Origin: OLB7 sp966250335
GTDB lineage: Bacteria; Bacteroidota; Ignavibacteria; OLB7
Direction of reading: 5' to 3'
DNA: 19,645 bases
NCBI GenBank assembly: GCA_966250335.1
Contig: CBINGZ010000064.1
Coordinates: 1 to 19,645 of the forward strand
The number at the start of each line of letters is the position of its first letter. The stretch's first letter is position 1. The notes under the pieces are model-generated. The model did no database searches. It saw only the letters and a program-made list of their open reading frames with translations, and was not told the DNA's origin. The translations under genes were made by a program, and so were the position numbers. This document shows, in pieces, positions 8,401 to 17,400 of this stretch.

Positions 8401-8799
8401 GATCTCCTCTCGGTCGATCTCCTCGACGCCTCCGCCGCCGTCGCCGAGGCTCTCGCCGCTCTCCGCGAACGCTCCTTCGCCCGCGCACGCTCGGCGGTCG
8501 TGACCGCTCTCGATCTTGCAGCCGGAGAGGTGGCATTCCCATCGCTGTACGACACGTACTTCGAGGCGGCGCGTGAGGACTTCGAGACACGGCTGCGGAA
8601 CGCGGTGGTGGATGTGGGGCGGGCGCTGCTGCGTGAGGGGGATACATCGGGAGCCGAGGAGGTGCTGGAGCGGGGCTACGAGTGGCTGCCGGAGGATGAG
8701 GAGATCGGCGAGCTGCTGCGAAACGCCCTCGTCGCCGCCGACCGCCGCGCTGAAGCCGAGGGAATCCGCCTGCGAACGATGATCGAGACGGCGGGATAA
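5488..8799 (+). CDS. STAND-type ATPase regulator with C-terminal SARP-like wHTH-BTAD (paralogue B)
   Basis: This is a 1103-residue paralogue of the upstream gene and starts 30 bp after its stop, so they form an operon; a weak GGAA lies 7 bp before the ATG. The architecture is the same: FVGR at 15-18, Walker A GEAGIGKS at 45-52, Walker B LVIED ending at E129/D130, a CSARP sensor, a GNPLAL motif, an FTHSLLH motif closing the arm domain, a long helical TPR-like middle, then wHTH about 879-980 and BTAD about 976-1093. The N-terminal ATPase parts are strongly similar. The helical middles are much more divergent, with islands such as FDTEEELQ and a late PMLR motif. Residues 901-1091 are identical to paralogue A. 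Two sensors with different helical middles but one output would recognise the same DNA, or could co-assemble as a hetero-oligomer; this is inference. After the stop a strong hairpin at 8823-8864 separates it from the convergent FN3 gene. Confidence 0.88.
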   Translation: MQALFDFANHGILPFVGRDRDVERIFSFCEASFDLQRLRAAIVVGEAGIGKSRLFEEALPRCERLRIVVIRAKLHPNSTTSLIPLIARSLWTLQEIRQLLRKEPEETPASVIGAIQRLARLRRVMLVIEDIHLLVGDSVGEFARMITALSDEPLMLLCSARPMELTARGVLEPHLTLELELHGLTPEAVDGLWKRLFGGIEEKELFERLCSKTMGNPLALRSALRSAVKTEEAIEPARQVRLRFDRTGFIGSLDRNVRLLAEGMAAHLRQEERLAASELATLGEVFSREAARSLLATEADRMIDSLTFKGIIVESTATVAPFTEKGSAWPVLSFTHSLLHHHLVEQQKLAPERLLKIVAAGYPLYSILPYKVIRESEELKAPVGDIADAVLRMRDTALRREESPDWQMGQTVWQTIDRLMELPLEELPYEEGLNLRLVVMEGRLSSMRRIDHTDEYGALCDTLLRATENVPESLAHRRLPALIHLYRHKARRSYEELHDVTEMTMETLKRWPALRLTDSYVHFLATEAATAANNGDDLMLRRAEQSMEQLLFNDEVPRALKDLARRTILPHLLNLFDTEEELQRRLRQIEELERDFGNDPRLKHRVLIQQGEILLGTFDPARAIPHAEEMIRMFREQGVVHAVHHFTISRLQARTFMGEETLDSLERKIAEHYATLPPSMFPVVDPFTSYRHAATAMMFGNFEVSSQIAGRYDIGWGSFTAEMRILHLLHEGHTVEWIARNGLEGASADYCHEFLTEALAEDPARAVEGALQVLAYPMLRHEIVIGYRAAIRLLQTRISPGEIEGSGRIDDAISAALKRALAWLADRRLFPLMRALLDDHGDYLDRSERARWKERAEELAEAFRIAHEEQGTAGTRRCRLTMLGKVEFIIPDADPILVRGLRMKAILGLLVADRLARKPLSKQEFYLLAAGDESKDLDLARKTVNMAIAAIRKLLPVDLILRHDDTISLDLDLLSVDLLDASAAVAEALAALRERSFARARSAVVTALDLAAGEVAFPSLYDTYFEAAREDFETRLRNAVVDVGRALLREGDTSGAEEVLERGYEWLPEDEEIGELLRNALVAADRRAEAEGIRLRTMIETAG
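8188..8759 (+). repeat. Homogenised DNA block, copy 2 (C-terminal output module of regulator B)
   Basis: This is the direct-orientation partner of 4849-5420: 509 bp identical (8188-8696), then silent differences at 8697, 8751 and 8754. Homology drops sharply before 8188 and after 8759. The direct arrangement, 3.3 kb apart, makes deletion or conversion by recombination easy. Confidence 0.95.
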
Positions 8800-8822
8800 C
8801 GCTCCGCCGCCGGAACAATACA

Positions 8823-8864
8823 ACGCCCTGTCCCGACCTTCTCGGAGGCATCGGAACAGGGCGT
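8823..8864. terminator. Hairpin terminator between convergent genes
   Basis: A 14-bp stem pairs 8823-8836 with 8851-8864 with a single C/A mismatch. The 14-nt interval contains an inner CCT/AGG pairing. On the minus strand the stem is followed by a T-rich stretch (TTGTATTGTTCC), so it best fits termination of the FN3 gene. On the plus strand no T-run follows, but the stem lies just after regulator B and may serve it too. Confidence 0.75.
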
Positions 8865-8892
8865 CTCCCCAACACAGAGGTAGCCGGAGTCA

Positions 8893-11145
8893 CTATCTCA
8901 TTCTTACCATCCCCACATCCGCCGTCGCCACGGGACTCAGTTCCGATTCGCCGCCGTCGGCGTCGTGGACCACCCTGATCGCATACTGATATGTGCCGTC
9001 ATCGCCGGTAGCCTTGTCCTCGAACTCGCGCCTCTCTCCGGAGATCGCCGTGAACTGGGAGAGTCCCCCGGAGTCGGTCGATCGGTAGAGGATAAATCGC
9101 GGAGTTCCGGTCGTCTTCGTATAGCTCCAGGTCAGTTTCACGACGCGGGTCGACTGGTCGACGGTCGCCCGCAGGTTCATCACGCCGGGGCGGACGCCGT
9201 TGTCGTAGGGGCGTGCCAGCGCCGAGAAGGAATAGTCGGAGCGGTGCCCTGTCGAATCGAGAGCGGCAACACTGTATTCGTAGGTCTCCTTCTTTCTGAC
9301 ATCCCTGTCGGCGAACGAGTCGGCGGTGCGGCCGAGGATTCCCCCGATCTGCTTCCAGGAGGTCTCACCGTTCATCCTGCGGTAGACGATATGCGATCTG
9401 ACGTCCCGGCTGGAGCTCGGCACCCACCGGAGATAAACGGTCGTATCGGTGACGATCACGCTGGAGAGGAGGGGAGGAACCGGGGGAAGGAGATCGGGAC
9501 GTTCCAGACGAAGCCCCTCCGAGAACTCGGAATTGTTGAAGTTGCGATCCACCGCGACGATCTTGTAGAACACCTCGCGCGTCAGGGTCCGGACGACGAT
9601 CGTATCGACAAACGATACGGTCGACACCGGCGTGCTCGTGATCTGGATATACTCGTACCCCTTCTCGGTAGAGTTCGTGCGGTAGACGCGATAGCCGAGC
9701 AGATCCCGCTCCTTCCCCCGCGTCCATGTCAGTCTGACGATGCCGTTGGTGTCGATCGTCCCCTTCATTCCGATCGGCTTCCCCGGCGGGATCGAATCGA
9801 CCATGAACGCATAACCGGCCATCGAGCTGGAGACGTTGCCCGAGGTGTCGGTTGCCTGTACGATATAATAGTTGGTCGTGTCCTGCAGCGGGTCGTTGTC
9901 GATGAAGGCGTTGACCTCGCGCGTCAGCGTCCCCTTGTGAATCGGCTCGTAGACCCCTTCGTAGCTGGAGCTTCTGGTGATGATGAACCCCTTGAAGTCG
10001 TCCGGGAACTCCTCCATCTTCCAGTTGACCGTGATCTGATTCCTTCCGCTCTCCTGCGCCGCCAGCAGCACCGGCGGAGGGGGAGGGACCATATCGCGGA
10101 GCATGACCTTCACTTCGTCCGACGGGTCGGTCAGTTCGCCGAAGGGGGTCATCCCGCGCACGCGGTAGCGACACGACTGATAGAGCCCGATGCTGTCGCT
10201 GAACATCGCCCTGCCGATGAACTCCTGCGGAACCCCGGCGGTATCCTGGTTATCGAAGGCGACGAGCGGCTCCTCGTTCAGCCGCGTGAACTCTCCCCCC
10301 GGAAGGGCACGTTCGATCACGAACCCGGAGTAGGTGGCTCCATCCCTGGAGATCTTGTCCCATCCGAGAAGCACGCGACCGTCGACATCCTTCCATTGAA
10401 AACCGGCGGGGGGGGGAACCGGGGGCATCTTCTGCGCCACGGCCGTCATGTATCCGGAACGGATGATATAGGCCGTGTCGAGCATCGCCATCACCACCCT
10501 GTAGATGTAATGCCCATCCCGTTTGACGGTGCGATCGACGAACCGGAGTCCGAGCCCCTCGGCGGCAACGGGATCGACGTCGGCGGCAAGGTGGGAGAAG
10601 CTCCATCTGTTGCTCAGCTCGTCGGCGCGGTTGCGGAGGGAGTTCATCACGGCGCTCCCCCCCTGCGGAACGAACCGTTCCCCGTAGAGCGCCTGCGCCG
10701 CCACCCCCAGCATGATCCTGTTCTCGGCGCCGTGCGCGGCCCACTCATCGAGCGTCCACGGCATGATCGGCTTCTCGGTCAGCCGGATGTATCCCTTGAC
10801 CGTGTCGATGTTCCACTGGTCGTCGCTCTCCGCCCGTTCGATGATGTAGCCGTGGCCGTTGGCGGTGAGCCATCCTCCCGGCTTGGAGATACCCCAGCGG
10901 AGAACGATCGAATCGGCCGAGGACTTTATCGCCAGAACGATGGCGGCGGCGCGGGGATCGAGGCTGTCGCGCATGATCATCTCCGCGTGCCGCAACACGG
11001 TATCGATGCCGGGGGGGAGGGGGACGATCTTGTCGTTGACGACCGGACCGCCCGGCTTCTGCGGGATCTGCGGCGGCCTGGGCTGCGCCAGCAGCGGCGA
11101 AACGGAGCAGCAGAGGAGCAGGATGACAAGAAGATTGAGCTTCAT
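8893..11145 (-). CDS. Secreted protein with about six fibronectin type III domains
   Basis: This encodes 750 residues. Residues 1-20 are a lipid-soluble signal peptide with probable cleavage at LLA/Q (20/21), so the protein is exported. After a Pro-rich linker (21-50), FN3-like domains follow at about 66-235, 242-349, 353-449, 452-548, 552-645 and 653-745. The usual cues repeat: an LRW/LTW/VNW strand, 'GY/GF-x-I/V-x-R', and 'Y-x-Y-x-V' near each end. The first domain is about twice normal size and holds a helical insert (WTLDEW, AAQALYG). A PPPPP linker lies near 354-358. No enzymatic motif and no type IX C-terminal sorting domain is evident. It lies downstream of the giant repeat protein on the same strand, separated by 266 bp with a terminator and its own conserved element, so it is probably transcribed separately but functionally linked. 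GGTGG lies 8 bp before the ATG. I recall similar large FN3 proteins next to giant secreted proteins in Bacteroidota; their function is unknown. Confidence 0.85.
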   Translation of the reverse strand: MKLNLLVILLLCCSVSPLLAQPRPPQIPQKPGGPVVNDKIVPLPPGIDTVLRHAEMIMRDSLDPRAAAIVLAIKSSADSIVLRWGISKPGGWLTANGHGYIIERAESDDQWNIDTVKGYIRLTEKPIMPWTLDEWAAHGAENRIMLGVAAQALYGERFVPQGGSAVMNSLRNRADELSNRWSFSHLAADVDPVAAEGLGLRFVDRTVKRDGHYIYRVVMAMLDTAYIIRSGYMTAVAQKMPPVPPPAGFQWKDVDGRVLLGWDKISRDGATYSGFVIERALPGGEFTRLNEEPLVAFDNQDTAGVPQEFIGRAMFSDSIGLYQSCRYRVRGMTPFGELTDPSDEVKVMLRDMVPPPPPVLLAAQESGRNQITVNWKMEEFPDDFKGFIITRSSSYEGVYEPIHKGTLTREVNAFIDNDPLQDTTNYYIVQATDTSGNVSSSMAGYAFMVDSIPPGKPIGMKGTIDTNGIVRLTWTRGKERDLLGYRVYRTNSTEKGYEYIQITSTPVSTVSFVDTIVVRTLTREVFYKIVAVDRNFNNSEFSEGLRLERPDLLPPVPPLLSSVIVTDTTVYLRWVPSSSRDVRSHIVYRRMNGETSWKQIGGILGRTADSFADRDVRKKETYEYSVAALDSTGHRSDYSFSALARPYDNGVRPGVMNLRATVDQSTRVVKLTWSYTKTTGTPRFILYRSTDSGGLSQFTAISGERREFEDKATGDDGTYQYAIRVVHDADGGESELSPVATADVGMVRMR

Positions 11146-11201
11146 GGGAATCCACCGTGAGATGTTGATGAACCGGGCAGAGGGGCCCGATCCGCACCGT
11201 C

Positions 11202-11273
11202 ATCAATGTATTCCCGGCCGACCAAGATCGGCGCCGAACCATGCCAAGGTCAGGGACGATGAAAAAAATTCAT
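11202..11273 (-). promoter_or_regulatory. Conserved intergenic element, copy 2, upstream of FN3 gene
   Basis: On the plus strand ATCAATGTATTCC (11202-11214) is followed by a 7-bp spacer, CCAAG (11222-11226), 17 bp, CCAAG (11244-11248), and an AT-rich inverted repeat ATGAA-AAAAA-TTCAT (11259-11273). Every part sits at the same offset as in copy 1 (shift 9135), with the dyad centres within 1 bp. Read on the minus strand, the element ends 56 bp before the FN3 start codon, which fits a promoter or operator for that gene. Confidence 0.65.
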
Positions 11274-11294
11274 GTCGTTGCGATGATGATATCA

Positions 11295-11307
11295 CCCCGC
11301 TTCGGGG
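11295..11307. other. Small perfect hairpin CCCCG-CTT-CGGGG
   Basis: A 5-bp GC stem with a 3-nt loop, extended after one bulged A (11294) by ATC/GAT (11291-11293 with 11308-11310). No T-run follows directly; the T7 tract on the minus strand (11268-11262) is about 26 nt further on. It may be a second, weak stop for read-through from the giant gene. Confidence 0.35.
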
Positions 11308-11367
11308 GATCGTGCTACCCTTATTCACTTCCCTCCGGAGCTTTCAATTCCGGGTAGAAACAGCACG

Positions 11368-11397
11368 GCTCCCCACGCCGGAGACGACGTGGGGAGC
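11368..11397 (-). terminator. Intrinsic-type terminator after the giant gene
   Basis: A perfect 10-bp stem GCTCCCCACG (11368-11377) / CGTGGGGAGC (11388-11397) with a 10-nt loop begins 14 bp after the stop codon of the minus-strand giant gene. The downstream minus-strand sequence has only a short TTT, so termination may be partial. Confidence 0.7.
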
Positions 11398-11411
11398 TGT
11401 GAACAACCGGC

Positions 11412-14400
11412 TTAGAAGTACCCCGCCCCGCGGCGGATTGCCCTCGGCTGGTAGGTGTAGGGGAACCAGATCGAATAGCGTGGGTTCGGCGCCTCGAAGT
11501 TGTCCCCTCGCTTCTCCGAGAGCTTCAGCTCGTACCATCCTCCCGGAAGAGCCTGGAACCGGCTCAGCACCGTGCGATCGTTGTTCATCGACCAGTCCAT
11601 GTACCAGAAGTAGGTCTGCCACCGCAGCCAGGTCGGCTGTCCCTTGTAGGTGTACTGCGCCCACTCGCCGTCGGCCCCTCGCGTGTACGCCTCCAGAGCG
11701 CGCCCCTGAAGCCAGTTCGCGACGTTCCAGGCGTCCCGCTCGACCGTATACTGGAACCAGACGTTCCCCGGAGGTCCGTCGTGCGGCTCGGCATAGTAGA
11801 TGCCGTCGCCGCTGCCGTACGACCAGCGGTTGCGCGGGTAGCGGTTGATGACGCCGCTGGCGATCTCGTCGTCACGGATCAGGTCCACCCCGCAGCCGCG
11901 ATCGAGGTACGCCTGCTGGTGCGGAACCAGATAGGCGTACGGTCGCAGGTCGCTGTACGAGTAGGTCTGGCCCAGCTGACGGGTCAGGTTCTGGTCGACC
12001 GCGCGGCCGTCGCTCCAGTAGTAGACGATCCCGTAGGGAGACTCGCCGGTGTAGGCCCGGATGTTGGAGAAGATCCGGTTGCTGATCTGCGGATAGTAGA
12101 AGCTTGAAGCCCATGAGTAGGGGGCCGCCCCTTCCGTCGTGAAGGTCGCCAGGTCGTGGGCGTCGAACGGCTCGTAGGCGTCGTAATGGATGATCAGCCG
12201 TCCATCCGTCTTGCGATCGACCCGCTTGAAGGTCAGCCCCATCATCTTCGTGTAGAGACTCCGATAGGCGCTCGTGGCGAAGTCGTTCGCCCAGAGAAGT
12301 TTCTCCTGCGCCTTGGTCAGCGGGTTGACCCGCGTCTGACCGAGCTTCTGGAGCTTCTTCTCGTAGGTGCCGGTGACCGTGCGGGTCTCCCCGCCGGAAC
12401 CGATGTTCGTCTCCTCGACGGTCTGGCTGAACTCCTTCACCTCCTCCTTCTCGAAGAGGCCGCTCGCCGGAGAGCCGGTCACTCCCGGCTTGTACTTGGT
12501 TTCGCGGAAGATGTCGAGATGATAGAGTGTCGATTGTTGCAGCCGCTGCACGTCGAACTGGAGCGCCGCGGGGAAGCGATCGTACGCCGGGTAGTACTTC
12601 AGATCCTCCTCCACCGTATCCGCCCCCCCCGCGGCGACCATGCGGATGCGGAGCTTCTGGGTGACGTACTGATCCTCCTTCGGCGTCAGCAGATATCCCT
12701 GGTCGCGCATCAGCACGATCGTTCCCTCCTTCTCCGTATACGTTCCGGGATGATCGATCAGATAGTATCGCTGCCGCACTCCGGGGCTGCTGTAGGTGAC
12801 GTTCTCCCACGGAATGTAATCGGGCTGCGGACCTGTCGTGAACGACCCGGTCTTGGTCTGACGGATCGGATCGAGCTGGCTCGGGTTGCTCGCATTCGGA
12901 TATGTCGCTCCGGCCCATCTGCCGTTGAGATACTCCTCGGCGTAGGCGGCGGCATCAATACGATACTTCTGGTATCCGCCGAGCATCTGAATCGGATAGA
13001 TCTGCGACGTCTTGGACATGTAGGCGTCGCTCCAGTTGCTCGGGAAGAGGATGTTGTTCACATCGTACATCAGCGGACGCTCGGCCATGACGCGATAGGT
13101 GTGGACCTTCTTCTCGTCGTTCAGATCCTGCAGCTCGAACTGCTTGCCGATCTCGAAGTTGTAGCTGATCTCCGGCGTCGCCAGCACCGGGATATCCTTC
13201 GATCCATCCTTCGGCGTGATATCCTCGATCATCGCCACCTGGTCCTCGAACGGACTGCCGCGCCTTGGTCGGCACGGCTCGCCGATCGAGAACTCGTAGT
13301 TGCAGTTGCCGCTGATGAGCCCCCCAAGAATACTGTATTTCGCCGCGAGATATCCCTCGAACCAGGTCGGGTTCGGGAAGCCCATCCGCATCAGCGCCGC
13401 GCCGGAGAGGGCAAGGATCTTGAAGCGGCGTTCCGATCCGAAGAGGGTGATCTTCAATCCGATCTCCGCGTCGATCCAGGCGTAGGCGTTCCCCTGGACG
13501 TACCAGCCGCCGTTGAAGCCGACCTGTCCCGATCCCTCGGAGTTGCCGCAGAGGAGGTTCTCGTATTTCTTCACCTCCACGTCGAACCCGACGCCGAGAT
13601 CGAGTTTTCCGTAGAAGATCAGGAACGAACCCTCCACCGGGCCGATCTGCAGAATCGTCCCGAACATGAAGCCGGAGGCCCCCGCGTTCTTGATCATCGC
13701 CCGCTTCTCGATCTTCGCCCGCTGCTCCGCCGTGAGCTTGCTCATGACCTCGTCGGGAGGATCGGGGATAGCGGGGAGCGAATCCCCCGCCATCATGTAC
13801 GATTTGAACTTCAGCTTGATGATCGCCAGATCGAGCTCCAGCGTCATCCTGTTCTTCGGCTCACCGAGCTTCAGCTGCCACCACTTCGGCTCCACATGGA
13901 CCACCGCCGGGATGTAGGCCTTGACCACCTTGAAGTTCAGGTTGACCTGGAATTCGGCGTGGAAGATGCTGTTGACGTTGTCGTAGAGGATCGAGGCCGA
14001 CGCCTTCAGCGCCGGGTCCTTCCGCTCGATGATGTCGCACGCCATGTAGACCGACCCGTCGAACCTGATCCGCTCCAGGCCGCCGCTGGAGGTGAAGCTG
14101 ATCATCAGCTGCACGTCGGCGTTGAGAGGCTTGGGATCGGGAACCGTGCCGAGCGTCACCGACGCCTTGAAGCCGAAGAGGGTCTCCTCGCTGGGAACAT
14201 ACTCCTCACCCGAGAGGGTCGCGCCGATCTTGCTGCTGACCGCGGCCGCCTTCTGCGCATCCTTCGCCGCGTCGGAGTTCTCCGGCTGCTGCATCAGGAG
14301 CGCCGGGTTGAGCTGGTTCTTCGGCGCCATGTGGTACCAGGCGCCGCCGCCGAACCCGTAGATGCCGATCGCCGGCCCCAGCACGATCCCCGGATTGAAT

Positions 14401-17400
14401 CGCGCCAGCGCATCGACGTACCAGTACCGGAAGTTCTCGCCGGGGTTCTTCACGCTCGGCTTGGAGCCGAACTGCACGGTGATGTTGACGTAGATCGTCT
14501 TCAGGAACCACGCCTCCACAAGCCCCCGGAACCCGTCGCCGAAGGTCGGGTCCTGCTTGTAGAAATCGATCTGTCCCTTGATCTTGACCGCCCCCATGTC
14601 GGCGTTGACGGCGATCTTCGTCAGATCGACACCGTCGAACTCGAGCTTCTCCCCGAGCTCCTCCGCCTCCATGTTGAGCTTCGCCTTGATCATCAGCCCG
14701 GCCGATCCGGCGATCGAGGTCTGCTCCCCGGCCAGCGCCAGCTTGATCGTGAACTTCAGGCCGACCTTCGTGACGTCGTTCTCCTCGGTCACCGCCGGTT
14801 CGATCCCCTCGATCATCAGGGGGAAGCCCCCCATCGACTTCGCCGGGGAGGTGAAGCTCCATTTCTTGCAGGAGATTCTCTTCTCCCCCTGCGGCGGCGT
14901 CGACTGAAGCAGGAACTGCTCGAACTTGAGCTGCGGGAGCTTCAGCTTGGTCTGATCGTAATCGACCGAGAGATCCCCCGTCAGCTCGGCGCGGGCGTTG
15001 ACCCTGCGGCCGGTCTTCGGGTCCCTGGGGATATTGCCGATCGTGATGTTGGAGGTAGCGTCCAGGCGGAGCTTGGCGTACCAGAACTTCGCGTTGTAGT
15101 CGCCGTTCTTCGGCTTGATCTGGAACTGCCACTCGAGCCCGGCGCTTCCGCCGGCGGCGCGGCCGTCGCGGATCATGCATTCGTAGCCGAGCTTGTCCTC
15201 GCTGATCGGCAGCTTGATGGCGCCGTTCATGTAGCCCTTGCGGAGCGAGCTGCTCACCACCTCCACGCCGATCTCATCGAGCGAGAAGCCCCACCCCGCG
15301 ATCACGCCGGTGCTGACGATATTCTGCACCTTGAAGTTGGCGCTCAGTCCCGTCTTGTCGACGATGAGATTGTCGGCGGCGAAGGTCACCGGGAGCTTCC
15401 CTCCGCCGTCGGCGGTGTAGGCCGAGAGGGAGGCGGGAAGGGCGATGGCGGCCCGCCTGATGAAGAAGCCGCGCCAGGTGTTGTCGGTCCCCTTGCCGTA
15501 TCCCTGAGGGAAGGTGATGCCGTCGGGGTTGGCGACGTCGCTGTGGTCGTAGACCATCTCCTTCACCTCCAGCCCCAGCCCGTTGTCGCCGGCGATCAGG
15601 CACTTGTCGAGCTCGGCCTTCGCCAGCCAGTTGTTCCAGTCCTTGACCTGGGCAACGAATCGCGCCTCGACCTTCTTGGTCGCGTCGGTGTTCGGCGAGC
15701 CGTCCTTGTTGGCCGGCACCAGCCACTCACGCGGGAAGACCGCCGCGGCCTCGATCCGGAGCCCGTCGAACTTGCCGCACTTGATCCGCACGTACGTCCC
15801 CTTGGAGTCGTCGTCGAGTTCGTTCCCCTTCGGGGCGACGATCTTCAACTGCATCCCCCCTCCCAGGTTCGTCGTGAAGTCGCCGGCCACGTAGAGCTTG
15901 GCGGTTCCGTTGGAGCCGATGGAGGTCGGCGTGATGCAGACGTCGCGGGCGCCGAAGTTGATGAACGAGGTCGACTGGCCCGATGCCAGATCGGGGGTCT
16001 CGATCCTGAGGCCGGCGGCGAAGGTCGCCTTCTTCGGCGTCAGCGAGATATCGAGGATGCCGAGGGTGTAGGTTCTGCTGCTGATCACCGCGTCGATCCC
16101 GATCGGCAGACCGATCGGCTTGGAGGAGACCATCGCGGAGACCAGGCGCTTCCCCTGCTGCAGGAGGTTGTCGATCGCCTCGGCGTCGGAGGCGTTCAGC
16201 TCCAGCTGCCGGCCCGCCTTCGCGGCGACCTTGGAGATGATCCCCTGCGCCTCCTCCACCTCTCCCTTGATCGTCCCCTCGTACATCACATTGCTCCTGT
16301 TGACCTTGATGTTCGAGAAGACAACCTTGACCGGGGCCTTCATATCGGGAAGCGTGATCGTCCCCTTGCCGGAGAGGCCGGCGCCGCTTCCGGTCGACTC
16401 GGTGACCCGCACCTTGAAGAATCCCGCCTTGATATCCTGGCCCGAGAAGTTCGAGCCGGGGGAGGGGGTCTTGTCGGAGATCTCCGGAGCCTCGCATCCC
16501 TCGCCGTTGCCGCAGTCGTTGCGTCCTCCCCCCATGTAGTCGAAGGAGGCAACCGCGCTCTTTATCTCGCTCTGCGAGCATTCAGTTCCGTCGGACATGA
16601 TCGTGGCGCCGTCGATCGCCATCGTGAAGCGCCAGGCATAGGTCGCGCCGAACTCCGGCTTGAACGTATGCTTCGCGTTCGGATAGTTCACGAACTTGAG
16701 CTTGAGCGCCGTCGCTTCCGGTTTGTCGATTTCGATCTCCAGATTCGCCTCGCCGGAGCCTTCGAACTTCTGATCGAAGACCGGCTTGCCGGCCACGGCG
16801 GAGTCGAGGGTTTCGGTCGGAAGCTTCTTCCAGATCTGGAGACGTCCTCCCCTGATTCCCGCGGCCTTCACCCCCGGCTTGACGATGACGGAGAACTGCG
16901 GGTCCTCCGGTCTGTCGTAGAGCGATCCGTCGTCCGGCCATCCGGCGATGATCCGCAGACAGCTCGTGTCGACCCCGGCCTTTCTGTAGGAGAAGGTGTG
17001 GAAGGGGGTGAGGAAATCCCCCGTGCACTTGTCCTTCTCCGTCTCGAACATCACGTCGGCCTTCGCCTGCCAGACGTATTCGCCCCCTTCCTCCGGCTTG
17101 AAGCGGCTGGAGTCGGCGTTCTGGAGCAGATCCCAGTCGACGACGATCCTGTTGACGACGGCGCGCGGGGCGGCGACGAACTCATCCCCCATGACCACCG
17201 TCACATCCTCCGCCGGCGTCCGGGTCCCCAGGTTCGCCTTCATGTTGAACATCTTGTCGAAGAGCGGATCTCCCTTGGCCGCATCCTCCGCGCTCATGCC
17301 GGGGCTCTTCTTCCAGATCTTGAGGATCACGACGCCGAACTGATTCTCCTGCACCCCCGGCTGCACCTTGAAGGCGAACTCCGGGAGGGTCGTCAGGTTC

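Larger units (their letters stand above)
11146..11411. other. Intergenic region between giant gene and FN3 gene
   Basis: These 266 bp hold, in minus-strand order, the terminator after the giant gene (11397-11368), a small perfect hairpin CCCCG-CTT-CGGGG (11295-11307) with a bulged 3-bp extension, and the conserved element copy 2 (11273-11202). A roughly 56-bp leader to the FN3 start at 11145 follows. No open frame with coding character was found. Confidence 0.6.

Noticed and set aside
8965..11160. A 731-codon open frame on the plus strand, antisense to the FN3 gene
   Set aside because: It mirrors the FN3 gene codon by codon, has Arg/Asp/Gly-rich composition without motifs, and the minus frame has a signal peptide and six FN3 domains. 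Long antisense frames are expected at this GC content.
11202..11226. Sigma70-like or Bacteroidota-type promoter: TTGG as -35/-33 and TACATT as -10/-7 within the element
   Set aside because: Only 9-12 bp separate the two boxes in both copies, too short for either promoter class, so I call it an element of unknown mode.
11412..11700. Type IX secretion C-terminal sorting domain at the end of the giant protein
   Set aside because: No KxxV-type or gliding-motility C-terminal motif is visible; the end is Trp/Tyr-rich and terminates in GYF, so the export route is left open.
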